Shown piece after piece: positions 16,885 through 25,117 of a DNA stretch of 64,000 bases (the first letter of the stretch is position 1; every line of letters starts with the position of its first letter). The notes under the pieces were generated by a model. The model was not told where the DNA came from, ran no database searches, and saw only the letters and a program-made list of their open reading frames with translations. The position numbers and the translations under genes are program-made. This DNA is from Methylobacterium sp. DB0501 (GTDB lineage Bacteria; Pseudomonadota; Alphaproteobacteria; Rhizobiales; Beijerinckiaceae), in the NCBI RefSeq assembly GCF_011043735.1, contig NZ_JAAKGV010000011.1:62001-126000 (forward strand). The letters run 5' to 3'.

Positions 16885-17775
16885 TCACGCCTCCGCCGCC
16901 AGGATCGCGGCGGCGACCGCCTCGGGGCATTCCTCGTGGGCGGCGAGCGCCCCCGGGATCTCGACGCTGCGAACGAGCCCGCTCTCGGCGAGCGCCGCCA
17001 TCTCGGCGCCCGAGCGGCGCGGCGCCCCTCTCGGGCGCAGCATCAGCACCGGCGGCAGGCCGGGGCCGAACAGGGCGTGGAACGCCTCCCGGCTGCGGAC
17101 CGGATCGAGGCCGCCGGTCACGAAGGCGGCGGTGCCGAAGCGGGCGCGGGGCTGGTGCGTCACCCGCCGTTTCTCGGCGAGCAGCGCCGGGGTGACCCGG
17201 GCCCGGTCGGCATAGACGTGGGCCTGCATCATCCGCGCCACGATCGGCGTGCTGACGTTGACCCGGTAGAGCAGGTTGCCGAGGACCGGCGCCTCGACCG
17301 CCCGGCGCAGGCGCTCGAACAGCGGTCGGCGCTCCTCGCCCATCGCGGTCGGCAGCGGCCCGCGCCAGGTCGGCGCCACCAGGACCAGCCGGGCGAAGGC
17401 GCCCGGGTGCCGGGCCGCCGCGGCGACGAGGTAGCCGGCGGCGTGACCGGCCGCGACCCCGAGCGCGTAGGGGCCGGGCGCCCGGGCGAGCAGCGCGTCG
17501 AGGAAGGCGTGGAGCGTGGCGGGCGCGAGCGGCACCCGCGCCCTCGCCTGCGCGCCGAAGCCGGGCCAGTCCGGCACCAGGCAGGCGTGGCGGGCGGACA
17601 GCCGCGTCGCCAGGGGCCGCATCTCCTCGCGGGTCGAGATCGACGACAGGGCCGGCAGCAGCAGGGCCGGCGGTCCTTCGCCGATCCGGTCGGCCGGCAG
17701 GCTCAGGGACCGCCCGGCCAGGGTGAGGGAAAGGGTCTGCGTCTCGATGGCGGCCATGAAAGTCCCTTGAGACAT
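16885..17775 (-). CDS. Alpha/beta-hydrolase fold protein, nucleophile Ser replaced by Ala
   Basis: A 296-residue protein with an alpha/beta-hydrolase layout: oxyanion-side LLLPALSSISTREEM, VPDWPGFG, a nucleophile elbow GVAAGHAAGYLVAAA, and a late TGGLDPVRS and ALAAHEECP. Where the family has G-H-S-x-G this protein has GHAAG, so the nucleophilic serine appears to be alanine. A late His (AAHEECP) is present. It may be a non-hydrolytic member or use different chemistry. GGAG lies five bases before the ATG at 17775, only ten bases after the hemJ stop, so it is likely cotranscribed with hemJ. Confidence 0.82.
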   Translation of the reverse strand: MSQGTFMAAIETQTLSLTLAGRSLSLPADRIGEGPPALLLPALSSISTREEMRPLATRLSARHACLVPDWPGFGAQARARVPLAPATLHAFLDALLARAPGPYALGVAAGHAAGYLVAAAARHPGAFARLVLVAPTWRGPLPTAMGEERRPLFERLRRAVEAPVLGNLLYRVNVSTPIVARMMQAHVYADRARVTPALLAEKRRVTHQPRARFGTAAFVTGGLDPVRSREAFHALFGPGLPPVLMLRPRGAPRRSGAEMAALAESGLVRSVEIPGALAAHEECPEAVAAAILAAEA

Positions 17776-17785
17776 GCCGACTCCT

Positions 17786-18208
17786 TCAGAACGGCTTCAC
17801 CACCACCAGGATCACGATGAGGACCATCAGCAGCGTCGGCACCTCGTTGAGCACCCGGTAGAATTTGGGGCTGCGGGTGTTCCGGTCGGCGGCGAAGTCC
17901 TTGACCATCCGCGACAGCCAGCCGTGGATGCCGCTCATCGCCAGGACCAGGGCGAACTTGGCGTGCATCCAGCCCTGCGTGTAGGCGCCGCTCATCACCG
18001 CGAGGGCGATGCCGAAGATCCAGGTGGCGATCATTCCCGGCAGCATGATCGCCTTGGCGAGCCGCCGCTCCATCACCTTGAAGATCTCGCCCTGCGCCGA
18101 CCCCGCCGGCTGCGCCGCGTGATAGACGAACAGCCGCGGCAGGTAGAGCATCGCCGCCATCCAGGCGATGAGCGCGATGATGTGGGCGGACTTGATCCAG
18201 AGATACAC
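17786..18208 (-). CDS. hemJ: Protoporphyrinogen IX oxidase HemJ
   Basis: A 140-residue inner-membrane protein with four helices, matching the HemJ family that oxidises protoporphyrinogen IX in haem synthesis. Family features: an N-terminal IKSAHIIALIAWMAAMLYLP with the conserved His, RLFVYHA, an AIMLPGMIATWIFG helix, GWMHAKFALVL, and the C-terminal FRVLNEVPTLLMV-like block (here YRVLNEVPTLLMV). The start is GTG at 18208. Its position next to hemE agrees with the assignment and with gene order in other alphaproteobacteria. Confidence 0.93.
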   Translation of the reverse strand: MYLWIKSAHIIALIAWMAAMLYLPRLFVYHAAQPAGSAQGEIFKVMERRLAKAIMLPGMIATWIFGIALAVMSGAYTQGWMHAKFALVLAMSGIHGWLSRMVKDFAADRNTRSPKFYRVLNEVPTLLMVLIVILVVVKPF

Positions 18209-18600
18209 GGTGGGATGGTTCCTGTTGGGGATGTAAGGTTTTTCGAAATCTTACAGCAGGCTGCGAGGTGCGGGAGCGACGGCCGCCGCGCCGAAACCCT
18301 CCCCCCACGGACCTCGGGCTTGCCCGAGGTCCGTATCGACGTGCCCAAATCGGGCATGCCCGACTTGGGACGGGGGAGGGCGGCCGGCGGTGCAGGCCGG
18401 GAGAGGGGCAGCGCGACATAAGTTCAGTGGGCGCCCTCCATGACGCTCGCGACCTTTCCGGAAGCGTGGTTCCCCTCTCCCGCCCCACCTCGTGGGGCAC
18501 CCTCCCCCGCAGAGTGGGGGAGGGTTCATTGCGCGGCGGCCGTGGGACGACCCGGAGGGATGCAGGGCCGTCGCGGAGAGCGAGCCGAGCCCCCCTCCCC
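18209..18600. repeat. Hairpin-rich spacer between hemE and hemJ
   Basis: The 392-base gap contains two strong palindromes: a perfect 13-base stem with a two-base loop at 18307-18334 (ACGGACCTCGGGC / GCCCGAGGTCCGT) and a one-mismatch 12-base stem at 18344-18369. A purine/pyrimidine-rich part follows (GGGAGAGGGG near 18400, CCCCTCTCCC near 18474). These look like repetitive extragenic palindromes. No gene seen. Confidence 0.6.
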
Positions 18601-19689
18601 TCACCCCCGCAGCCGCGCCAGCATCCGCTCGACATGGGGTATCGGCGTCTGCGGGGTGATGCCGTGGCCGAGGTTGAAGATGTGGGGCGTGCCGGCGGTG
18701 GCCTCCAGGATGGCGTCCACGGCCGCGTCCAGGGCCTCGCCACCGGCGATCAGGGTCTCGGGGTGGAGGTTGCCCTGCGTGACCGCCGAGGCCGGCAGGC
18801 GGGCGCGGAGGGCCTTCAGATCCACCGCCCAGTCGACCCCGACCGCATCGGCGCCGGTCTCCCCGGCGACGCGGGCATGGCCGTCGAGCCCCGAGCCGCG
18901 GGCGAAGACGATGATCCTGGCGCCGGGCACCCGGGCGCGGATGCCGGACACCATCCGGGCGATCGGCCCGAGGCTCCAGCGCGCGAGGGCGTCGCCGGTC
19001 TCCCCGGCGGGCACGTCCGGCAGGGCGCCGGCATGGCTCTCGAAGATCTGCACCGCGTCGGCGCCGGCCTCGAACTGGCGCACCAGGTACTCGATCGAGA
19101 CCGCGACCAGCCGGTCGATCAGCGCATCGAGGAGGGCGGGGTCGCGGGCGGCGAGGTCGCGGGCGGGGGCCAGGTCCGGCGTGCCGCGCCCGCCGATCAT
19201 GTAGCTCGCCACCGTCCAGGGCGCGCCGCAGAAGCCCAGCAGCGTCGTCTCGGCCGGCAATTCCGCGCGCAGCCGCCCGACGGTCTCGAAGACGGGACGC
19301 AAGTGGCGCATGATCCGCGGGTCGCCCGCTTCGATCAGCCGGTCGAATTCCGGCCGGCCGGCCATCGGGTCGAGGCGGGGCCCCTCCCCTTCCACGAAGC
19401 GCACGTCCTGGCCCAATGCGTGGGGCACCACCAGGATGTCGGAGAACAGGATCGCCGCCTCGAAGCCGAAGCGGCGGATCGGCTGCAGGGTGACCTCGGT
19501 GGCGAAGTCGGGGTTGTAGCAGAGGTCGAGGAACGATCCCGCCTCGGCCCGCACCGCCCGGTATTCCGGCAGGTAGCGCCCGGCCTGGCGCATCATCCAG
19601 GCCGGCGGCGGCGAGAGTGCCTCGCCGTTCAGCACCCGCAGGATCGGCCGCTCGGCGGCCCCCCGTCCGGTTCCCGCGGTCCCGCCCAT
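18601..19689 (-). CDS. hemE: Uroporphyrinogen decarboxylase
   Basis: A 362-residue cytosolic enzyme converting uroporphyrinogen III to coproporphyrinogen III. Active-site signatures are intact: PPAWMMRQAGRYLPEYR (about 28-44) with its two arginines, ILFSDILVVP with the catalytic Asp near 84, CGAPWTVASYMIGG, and the C-terminal FNLGHGITPQTP with the conserved His. GGGGGA and GGAGA precede the ATG at 19689. In Caulobacter and Sinorhizobium hemE borders the chromosomal origin, and the upstream gap here has origin-like features. Confidence 0.97.
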   Translation of the reverse strand: MGGTAGTGRGAAERPILRVLNGEALSPPPAWMMRQAGRYLPEYRAVRAEAGSFLDLCYNPDFATEVTLQPIRRFGFEAAILFSDILVVPHALGQDVRFVEGEGPRLDPMAGRPEFDRLIEAGDPRIMRHLRPVFETVGRLRAELPAETTLLGFCGAPWTVASYMIGGRGTPDLAPARDLAARDPALLDALIDRLVAVSIEYLVRQFEAGADAVQIFESHAGALPDVPAGETGDALARWSLGPIARMVSGIRARVPGARIIVFARGSGLDGHARVAGETGADAVGVDWAVDLKALRARLPASAVTQGNLHPETLIAGGEALDAAVDAILEATAGTPHIFNLGHGITPQTPIPHVERMLARLRG

Positions 19690-19915
19690 TCTCCGTCCCC
19701 CCGAAAACCGTCTGCCGCCACGCCGGCGGTCGTTTCCCTATGCCGAGAACCGCCCCTCGGCGCCAGCCCGACGCGTGGTCGCGACCCCCGGCGATCCTCG
19801 TCCCCACCCAGGCCTCTGAAAAGAAAAGAGAGATTCTAGGAATCTGTTTTTTCTATTGGGGGCAGGCATCGCGGGGCCCCAGCGGCGTCCACAGGCCGTC
19901 CCCACCGCCGGTGCG

Positions 19916-19930
19916 TTAAGAGGCCTTTAA
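19916..19930. promoter_or_regulatory. CtrA-type binding site
   Basis: TTAA, seven bases, TTAA: an exact match to the CtrA consensus. In Caulobacter, CtrA sites of this kind lie inside the origin, repress initiation and overlap a hemE promoter. Here the site lies 227 bases upstream of the hemE start. Confidence 0.65.
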
Positions 19931-20118
19931 CAGATTTGCTCCATTGTCGAAGGATCACGAGAGTCAGGAGGGGCTTGGCCCCTGCCGGACTCGACTCGGC
20001 GGTCCCACGTCCCGGATTCTCCCACGGGCGGCCCGCCACGAGTGTTAACGGTCGGCCTGTTGAGGCGTCGAGCCGTTAACCCACAGGCCTCGCGCCTGGA
20101 CCTCGCTTCGTCGGCGCA

Positions 20119-20127
20119 TTATCCACA
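20119..20127 (+). promoter_or_regulatory. Consensus DnaA box
   Basis: TTATCCACA is an exact match to the DnaA 9-mer consensus and is rare in such GC-rich sequence. It sits in the hemE-ppsR gap with the other origin-like elements. Confidence 0.75.
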
Positions 20128-20223
20128 CTCATCGACTCCGCGCGGCCGATCGGTGGACGACAGGCCGGGCGCCGGAATCGCTGGAGCGGCGCCCGATCGC
20201 CTGGCCATCGGGTTCTGCTCCAG

Positions 20224-20283
20224 ACCTTTGATCGTGCTGCATTTTCCGCGACGAACCGGTACCCGCCTCGTCGGAAAATGCGC
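20224..20283. repeat. Dispersed palindromic intergenic element, copy 2
   Basis: Closely matches the copy at 3461-3524 in the same orientation: CTTTGATCGTGCTGCATT, GCGACGAACCGGT, TCGTCGGAAAATGC. The complementary CGACGAACCGG and CCTCGTCGG parts can fold. It lies between the origin-like elements and the ppsR start. Confidence 0.7.
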
Positions 20284-20323
20284 CAGCGTCTGCCGCACGG
20301 AGCGGCGAGCCCGGGGAGTCCGC

Positions 20324-21154
20324 GTGGTCCGCAGCTACTTCCACCTCCACCTCGTGTCGGATTCCACCGGCGAGACCCTGATCAATGTCGGCCGCGCCGT
20401 GGCCGCGCAGTACGAGGGGGTCTCGGCGATCGAGCACGTCTATCCCCTCGTGCGCTCCGGCACCCAGCTCGAACGGGTGATCAACGAGATCGAGCAGGCC
20501 CCCGGCATCGTGCTCTACACCCTGGTCGGGCGCGAACTGACCGAGCGCCTGGAAGAGGCCTGCCGGGCCACCGGCTCGCCGCTGCTCTCGGTGCTGGAGC
20601 CGGTGCACCGGCTGCTGCAATCCTATCTCGGCACCCACTCCACCGCCCGGCCGGGCGCCCAGCACATGCTGAACGCGGAGTACTTCAAGCGCATCGACGC
20701 GATGAACTTCACGCTCGCCCACGACGACGGCAACCTGCCGCTCGACCTCAACGAGGCGGACGTGATCCTGCTCGGGGTGAGCCGCACCTCGAAGACGCCG
20801 ACGGCGATCTACCTCGCCAATCGCGGCCTGAAGACCACCAACATCCCGCTGATCCCCGGCGTGCCGCCGCCGGCGGTGCTCGAGACCCTGCGCCAGCCGC
20901 TCATCGTCGGGCTGATCGCCTCGCCGGAGCGGATCGTGCAGATCCGCCAGAACCGCCTGCTCAGCCTCAAGGCCGACGATTCGTCCTCCTACGTCGACCG
21001 CGACGCGGTGGCGAACGAGATCGCGACCTCGCGCCGGCTCTTCGCCCGCAACCGCTGGCCGGTGATCGACGTCACCCGGCGCTCGATCGAGGAGACGGCG
21101 GCGGCGATCGTCGACCTCCACCGCGAGCATCGTCTGAAGTTCATCGCCGATTGA
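20324..21154 (+). CDS. ppsR: Pyruvate,phosphate dikinase / PEP synthase regulatory protein
   Basis: A 276-residue bifunctional serine/threonine kinase and phosphotransferase of the DUF299 family, which inactivates or reactivates pyruvate,phosphate dikinase or PEP synthase using ADP and inorganic phosphate. Family motifs: [14 protein letters not shown] at the N-terminus and the nucleotide loop [19 protein letters not shown] (about 147-165). The start is set at GTG 20324 with GGGGAG just upstream; this gives the normal family length, while reading further upstream would run into the repeat element. It heads the ppsR-maf-aroE-coaE-dnaQ group. Confidence 0.93.
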   Translation: MVRSYFHLHLVSDSTGETLINVGRAVAAQYEGVSAIEHVYPLVRSGTQLERVINEIEQAPGIVLYTLVGRELTERLEEACRATGSPLLSVLEPVHRLLQSYLGTHSTARPGAQHMLNAEYFKRIDAMNFTLAHDDGNLPLDLNEADVILLGVSRTSKTPTAIYLANRGLKTTNIPLIPGVPPPAVLETLRQPLIVGLIASPERIVQIRQNRLLSLKADDSSSYVDRDAVANEIATSRRLFARNRWPVIDVTRRSIEETAAAIVDLHREHRLKFIAD

Positions 21155-21159
21155 CGCCG

Positions 21160-21804
21160 ATGCCGCCCATGTCCTCCCCCACGTCCTTCTCCATGTCCTC
21201 CCTCTGGCGCGGGCCCGCGCCGCTCCTCCTCGCCTCGACCAGCCCGACCCGGCGCGGGCTGCTCGAATCGGCGGCGCTCGCCGTCGAGACCCGGGCCCCG
21301 GACGTCGACGAGCGCGCCGTCGAGGCGGCGGCCGAGAGCCTCTCCCCCGAGAGCCTCGCCGGGCGCCTGGCCGCCGCCAAGGCCGCGTCCGTCGCGGGCC
21401 GAGCGCCCGACCGGGTGGTGATCGGCGCCGACCAGGTGCTCGACCTCGACGGCACGGTCTTCCACAAGCCCGCCGACCGGGCGGGTGCGGCCGCCCACCT
21501 CGCGAGATTGCAGGGACGCACCCACGCGCTCCACTCCGCCGTGGCGCTGGCGATCGACGGCGCGGTGGTCGAGGGCTTCGTGGTGACGGCGCGGCTCACC
21601 ATGCGGCCGCTCGGCGAGGCGGCAATCGCCGCCTATCTCGACGCCGCCGGCCCCGCCGTCACCGGCAGCGTCGGCGCCTACCAGCTCGAGGGCGCCGGCA
21701 TCCATCTGTTCGACCGTATCGAGGGCGACCACTCGACCATCCTGGGCCTGCCGCTCCTGCCCCTGCTCGCGCGGTTGCGCGGACGGGGACTTCTTGCCTT
21801 CTGA
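21160..21804 (+). CDS. maf: Maf/YhdE family nucleotide pyrophosphatase
   Basis: A 214-residue house-cleaning nucleotide pyrophosphatase that hydrolyses non-canonical or modified nucleoside triphosphates. Family motifs: LLLASTSPTRRGLLESA near residues 19-35, PDVDERAVEAA, the catalytic-Asp VIGADQVLDLDG, HKPADRAGAAAHLARLQG and GSVGAYQLEGAG. ATGs at 21160, 21169 and 21193 are in frame; the motif spacing fits any of them. It follows ppsR by five bases and precedes aroE. Confidence 0.92.
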   Translation: MPPMSSPTSFSMSSLWRGPAPLLLASTSPTRRGLLESAALAVETRAPDVDERAVEAAAESLSPESLAGRLAAAKAASVAGRAPDRVVIGADQVLDLDGTVFHKPADRAGAAAHLARLQGRTHALHSAVALAIDGAVVEGFVVTARLTMRPLGEAAIAAYLDAAGPAVTGSVGAYQLEGAGIHLFDRIEGDHSTILGLPLLPLLARLRGRGLLAF

Positions 21805-21817
21805 GACGACCTTCCCG

Positions 21818-22681
21818 ATGACGACCCCGCATCCCCGCGCCTTCGTGGTGGGCCACCCGATCGCCCATTCGCGCTCGCCGCTGATCCACGGCCACTGGCT
21901 CGCCGAGCACGGCCTGCCGGGATCCTACCAGCGCGTCGACGTCCATCCCGACGCCTTCCCGGACTTCGTTCGCAGCCTGCGGGCCGAAGGCTGGGTCGGC
22001 GGCAACGTCACGATCCCGCACAAGGAGGCGGCGTTCCGCCTCGCCGAGGTGCTGACGCCGCGGGCGGAGCGGATCGGCGCCGTCAACACGCTGTGGTTCG
22101 AGGATGGGCGCCTGCACGGCGACAACACCGACGCGCCCGGCTTCCTCGGCCATCTCGATGCCAGCCTCGGCGCCGGCTGGCCCGAGGCGACGGGCGTCGC
22201 CGCGGGCCGGGCCGCCCTGGTGCTCGGGGCCGGCGGGGCGGCGCGCGCCATCCTGGTCGGGCTCCTCGAGCGCGGCCTTCCCCGCCTCATCGTCGCCAAC
22301 CGCAGCGCCGAGCGCGCCGAGGGCCTGACCGCCCTCGACCCGGCCCGGATCGAGGCGGTGTCGTGGGACGCGGTGCCGGCGCAACTCCCGGAGACCGGGC
22401 TCCTCGTCAACACCACCGCCCTCGGCATGGCCGGGCAGGACGCGCTCGTCCTCGATCTCGCGCCGCTGCCCGATCGGGCGGCGGTCTCCGACATCGTCTA
22501 CGTGCCGCTCGAGACCCCGCTTCTCGCCGCCGCCCGGGCCCGGGGGCTGCCGGCCGTCGACGGCCTCGGCATGCTGCTGCACCAGGCGGTGCCGGGCTTC
22601 TCGCGCTGGTTCGGCCGCACGCCCGACGTGTCGCCGGCCCTGCGCGCGCGCATCGTCGCCGATCTCGGGAGCCACGGATGA
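21818..22681 (+). CDS. aroE: Shikimate dehydrogenase
   Basis: A 287-residue NADPH-dependent enzyme reducing 3-dehydroshikimate to shikimate in aromatic amino-acid synthesis. Motifs: [19 protein letters not shown] at the N-terminus, the catalytic Lys in [22 protein letters not shown], the Rossmann loop [25 protein letters not shown], and the C-terminal [10 protein letters not shown]. The ATG at 21818 is used; a TTG at 21794 would overlap maf. The stop overlaps the coaE start (ATGA), indicating coupled translation. Confidence 0.95.
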   Translation: MTTPHPRAFVVGHPIAHSRSPLIHGHWLAEHGLPGSYQRVDVHPDAFPDFVRSLRAEGWVGGNVTIPHKEAAFRLAEVLTPRAERIGAVNTLWFEDGRLHGDNTDAPGFLGHLDASLGAGWPEATGVAAGRAALVLGAGGAARAILVGLLERGLPRLIVANRSAERAEGLTALDPARIEAVSWDAVPAQLPETGLLVNTTALGMAGQDALVLDLAPLPDRAAVSDIVYVPLETPLLAAARARGLPAVDGLGMLLHQAVPGFSRWFGRTPDVSPALRARIVADLGSHG

Positions 22682-23283
22682 GCCGGCCGTTCGTCCTCGG
22701 CCTCACCGGCTCGATCGGCATGGGCAAGAGCGCCACCGCGGCGATGTTCCGGGCGCGCGGCGTGCCGGTCCACGACGCCGATGCCTGCGTGCACGCCCTC
22801 TACGGGCCGGGCGGGGCGGCAGCGGCGGCGATCGGCGAGGCCTTCCCCGGGACGCTCGCCCCCGACGGCTCGGTCGACCGGGCCGCCCTGCGCAACGCCG
22901 TGCTGGGCGAGCCCGAGCGCCTGCGCCGCCTCGAATCCCTGGTCCACCCCCTGGTGCGTCAGGCGCGGGACGACTTCCTCGCCACCCACGCCGCGGCGCC
23001 GCTCGTCGTGCTCGACGTGCCGCTGCTGTTCGAGACCGGCGGCGAGGCGGGGTGCGACGCCGTCGCGGTGGTCACCGCCCCGCCCGAGGTGCAGCGCGCC
23101 CGGGTGCTGGCCCGGCCGGGCATGACCGGGGAGGCCTTCGCGCAGATCCTGGCCAAGCAGATGCCCGACGCCGAGAAGCGCCGGCGCGCCGACTTCTTGA
23201 TCGAGACCGACCGGGGCTTCCCCCATGCCGAGGCGCAGGTCGACGCGGTGATCGCCGCGGCGGCGGCGAGGCGGGCCGGTTAA
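22678..23283 (+). CDS. coaE: Dephospho-CoA kinase
   Basis: A 201-residue enzyme phosphorylating dephospho-CoA, the last step of coenzyme A synthesis. The P-loop [18 protein letters not shown] (about 7-24) is intact, followed by [12 protein letters not shown], the VHPLVR segment, [12 protein letters not shown], and the late [17 protein letters not shown] lid and adenine-binding region. It overlaps aroE by four bases and is followed 49 bases later by dnaQ. Confidence 0.96.
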   Translation: MSRPFVLGLTGSIGMGKSATAAMFRARGVPVHDADACVHALYGPGGAAAAAIGEAFPGTLAPDGSVDRAALRNAVLGEPERLRRLESLVHPLVRQARDDFLATHAAAPLVVLDVPLLFETGGEAGCDAVAVVTAPPEVQRARVLARPGMTGEAFAQILAKQMPDAEKRRRADFLIETDRGFPHAEAQVDAVIAAAAARRAG

Positions 23284-23332
23284 CGCTTCGTCGCTACACC
23301 GGTCGGAACCATTCTCACAGGGGAGCCGCAGG

Positions 23333-24046
23333 ATGCTGCGCGAGATCGTCCTCGACACCGAGACCACCGGCACCGAGGCCAAGACCGACCGGCTGATCGA
23401 GATCGGCTGCATCGAGCTCCTCAATCACATCCCGTCGGGGCGCGAGTTCCACCGCTACATCAACCCGCAGCGGCCGGTCTCGGAGGGGGCGTTCCGGGTC
23501 CACGGCCTCTCCGACGCGTTCCTCTCCGACAAGCCGCTCTTCGCGCAGATCCTGCCCGACTTCCTGGACTTCTGCGGCGACGCGACGCTCGTGATCCACA
23601 ACGCCGCCTTCGACGTCGGCTTCCTCAACGCCGAGTACGCGCGCCTGGGCGACAAGGCCCCGCCCCTGATCGACCTGGCCTCCGTCGTCGACACCCTGGC
23701 GCTCGCCCGCCGCAAGCATCCGGGGGCGGCCAACAACCTCGACGCGCTCTGCTCGCGCTACGGCATCGACAATTCCCGCCGCACCAAGCACGGCGCGCTC
23801 CTCGATTCGCAGATCCTCGCCGAGGTCTATATCGAGCTGCTCGGCGGCAAGCAGACGACGCTCGGGCTGACGGTGGACGGCAATGCCGGCCCGGCCGGTC
23901 CCTCCTTGCGTGCGGCCCCCGTCGAGCACGGCCCCCGCCCGACCCGCAGCCGGCTCACCGATGCCGAGCGGGCGGCGCATGCCGCGTTCTCGGCGGGGCT
24001 GGGTGAGAAGGCGATCTGGCGGGATTATCTGGGGGAGGCGGGCTGA
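23333..24046 (+). CDS. dnaQ: DNA polymerase III epsilon subunit (3'-5' exonuclease)
   Basis: A 237-residue proofreading exonuclease of the replicative polymerase. All three DEDDh motifs are visible: ExoI IVLDTETTG with Asp8 and Glu10, ExoII VIHNAAFDVGFL, and ExoIII RRTKHGALLDSQILAEVY. The C-terminal part (about 180-237) is the expected flexible segment that contacts the polymerase subunit. AGGGGAGCC lies about eight bases before the ATG. It closes the ppsR-maf-aroE-coaE-dnaQ group and abuts decayed toxin-antitoxin sequence. Confidence 0.96.
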   Translation: MLREIVLDTETTGTEAKTDRLIEIGCIELLNHIPSGREFHRYINPQRPVSEGAFRVHGLSDAFLSDKPLFAQILPDFLDFCGDATLVIHNAAFDVGFLNAEYARLGDKAPPLIDLASVVDTLALARRKHPGAANNLDALCSRYGIDNSRRTKHGALLDSQILAEVYIELLGGKQTTLGLTVDGNAGPAGPSLRAAPVEHGPRPTRSRLTDAERAAHAAFSAGLGEKAIWRDYLGEAG

Positions 24047-24070
24047 GGCGCCCGTCGAGGGGAGGCTCTC

Positions 24071-24465
24071 TCAGGCGGCCGGGATGTCGATCAGGGGAAA
24101 ATCGTCGCCTTTGAAAAGGAGTGGCATCCGGTAGATCTGGGCACAGGCGCAAGCGAAGCAATCTCCGAAATTGAGCCCGGCGGGATGACGGCCTTTGCCA
24201 TAGCGATCGAACGCTTCGATCGCGCCGTCGGCCACCCTGGGAGGCAGGGCGACAACCTCGACCGACGCGAGCGTGAGGTAGTCGCGCATGGCCCGCTGCA
24301 CGTTGGTAAGTGGCAGGTTGAGGATGCGGGCGAGTGCGACCTTCGTCTCCCAGACCGCGAGTGGCGATGTAACGCGCTGGTGAGCCTGCTGAAGGCGCGC
24401 GACGAGGGCCGCCGCATCCGGCTCGCCGGCGAGGATCGCGGTCGATGCGGAGCATCGATGAACAT
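24071..24465 (-). pseudogene. VapC-type PIN-domain toxin, frameshifted
   Basis: The main frame encodes a PIN-domain protein (STAILAGEPDAAALVARLQQ, a central SPLAVWETKVALARILN with Glu, and the NFGDCFACACAQ core with Asp). The start ATG at 24465 reads MFIDAP and then leaves that frame. Restoring one base after GATGC would give MFIDASASTAILAGEPD, the usual VapC N-terminus with its first catalytic Asp. As written, the first Asp and the body are in different frames, so the toxin is probably dead unless this is a sequencing error. The ATG overlaps the antitoxin stop (TGATG), the normal vapBC arrangement. Confidence 0.8.
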
Positions 24466-24719
24466 CACGGATCCTCGTACAACCCGTCGATGAAGGCCTT
24501 GTCGGCGGGGCGAGGATTTGGGCCGGCCTGTTCTCGAAGTCCGCGCGCGAAGGCGATCGACTGGGCGACGAGATCGAACTTGTTCTTCTCGCGATCGATT
24601 TCGCTGCGCAGGGCCTGCCGCACCGCCTCGGTCTTGGTGGTGCGCCTGAGTGACGCCAGTGCCCGAGCGAGTGCGTCGACCTCTGGATCCTTGGCGAAAA
24701 GGGCCTGGCCTGTTCCACG
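24465..24719 (-). pseudogene. VapB-type antitoxin, start codon lost
   Basis: The family block ALFAKDPEVDALARALASL followed by RRTTKTEAVRQALRSEI matches Rv0623/VapB-type antitoxins, which begin MALF. Here the Met position is CAG (Gln), and no ATG, GTG, CTG or TTG start lies close by in frame. The nearest in-frame start is TTG at 24770, which would place the operator-like palindrome at 24730-24750 inside the gene. The C-terminus (PADKAFIDGLYEDP) is intact and ends overlapping the toxin start. I read it as a damaged antitoxin, though a leaky TTG start is possible. Confidence 0.7.
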
Positions 24720-24729
24720 CGGAGATAAA

Positions 24730-24750
24730 GAATATCCACCGAGGATATTC
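24730..24750. promoter_or_regulatory. Palindromic operator-like site upstream of the VapB block
   Basis: GAATATCC and GGATATTC form a perfect inverted repeat around ACCGA. Position just upstream of the antitoxin's conserved start and AT-rich composition fit an autoregulatory vapB operator. Confidence 0.6.
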
Positions 24751-24883
24751 CAGGCGAGATGCGGAGCCAAGCCTGCTCAACTCGACGGGTGGAGGATCAT
24801 ACCAACGGTCGTTGAAAGCGACCTTTGATTCCGTTCTCGAATCTTCGCCAAGCCGCTGGCCTGGCATCGAACATTCGAGATGA

Positions 24884-25068
24884 GCCGACGGCCTGATGCA
24901 GCGGCATATCCGGGCGAAGGAGCGGACGGCGGCCGAGGCGGCATGACGGAGCCTCGTGTCGCGGATCTCACGCGCGGCAGGATCAACGCGTTTCCACGCG
25001 ACGATCTCGTCGCCCTCCTGGCCGCAGCCGGGCTGCATGCCAAGCTTCGCATCCCGGACGCGGCCTGA
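24884..25068 (+). pseudogene. HigA-like (HTH_37) antitoxin remnant
   Basis: Two frames together spell an XRE/HigA-type antitoxin. The first reads LMQRHIRAKERTAAEAA (24893-24943) and stops at TGA 24944. The second, shifted by one base, reads MTEPRVADLTRGRINAFPRD then LVALLAAAGLHAKLRIPDAA (24943-25065). In intact relatives a four-residue R-R-L-G-like stretch joins these, so both a small deletion and a frameshift seem to have occurred. The N-terminal part is missing and no partner toxin is recognisable upstream. A short in-frame reading from 24880 has an unrelated N-terminus. Confidence 0.65.
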
Positions 25069-25117
25069 TCCGGGCGGCGCCCGGCCTCCACCGAGACCGG
25101 GCGCTCCGAACCTCCGC

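Larger units (their letters stand above)
19690..20323. other. oriC: Probable chromosomal replication origin (oriC)
   Basis: A 634-base gene-free region between divergent hemE and ppsR. Visible elements: an AT-rich stretch (19816-19858) containing the palindrome AGATTC-TAG-GAATCT; a perfect CtrA-type box TTAA-N7-TTAA at 19916-19930; a perfect DnaA box TTATCCACA at 20119-20127 and a 7/9 match TAACCCACA at 20077-20085; the inverted repeat GTTAACGG (20044-20051) / CCGTTAAC (20073-20080); and eight GANTC sites between 19832 and 20179. The hemE-ori-ppsR-maf-aroE-coaE-dnaQ order matches the origin region known in Caulobacter. The call is inference from motifs plus synteny. Confidence 0.8.
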
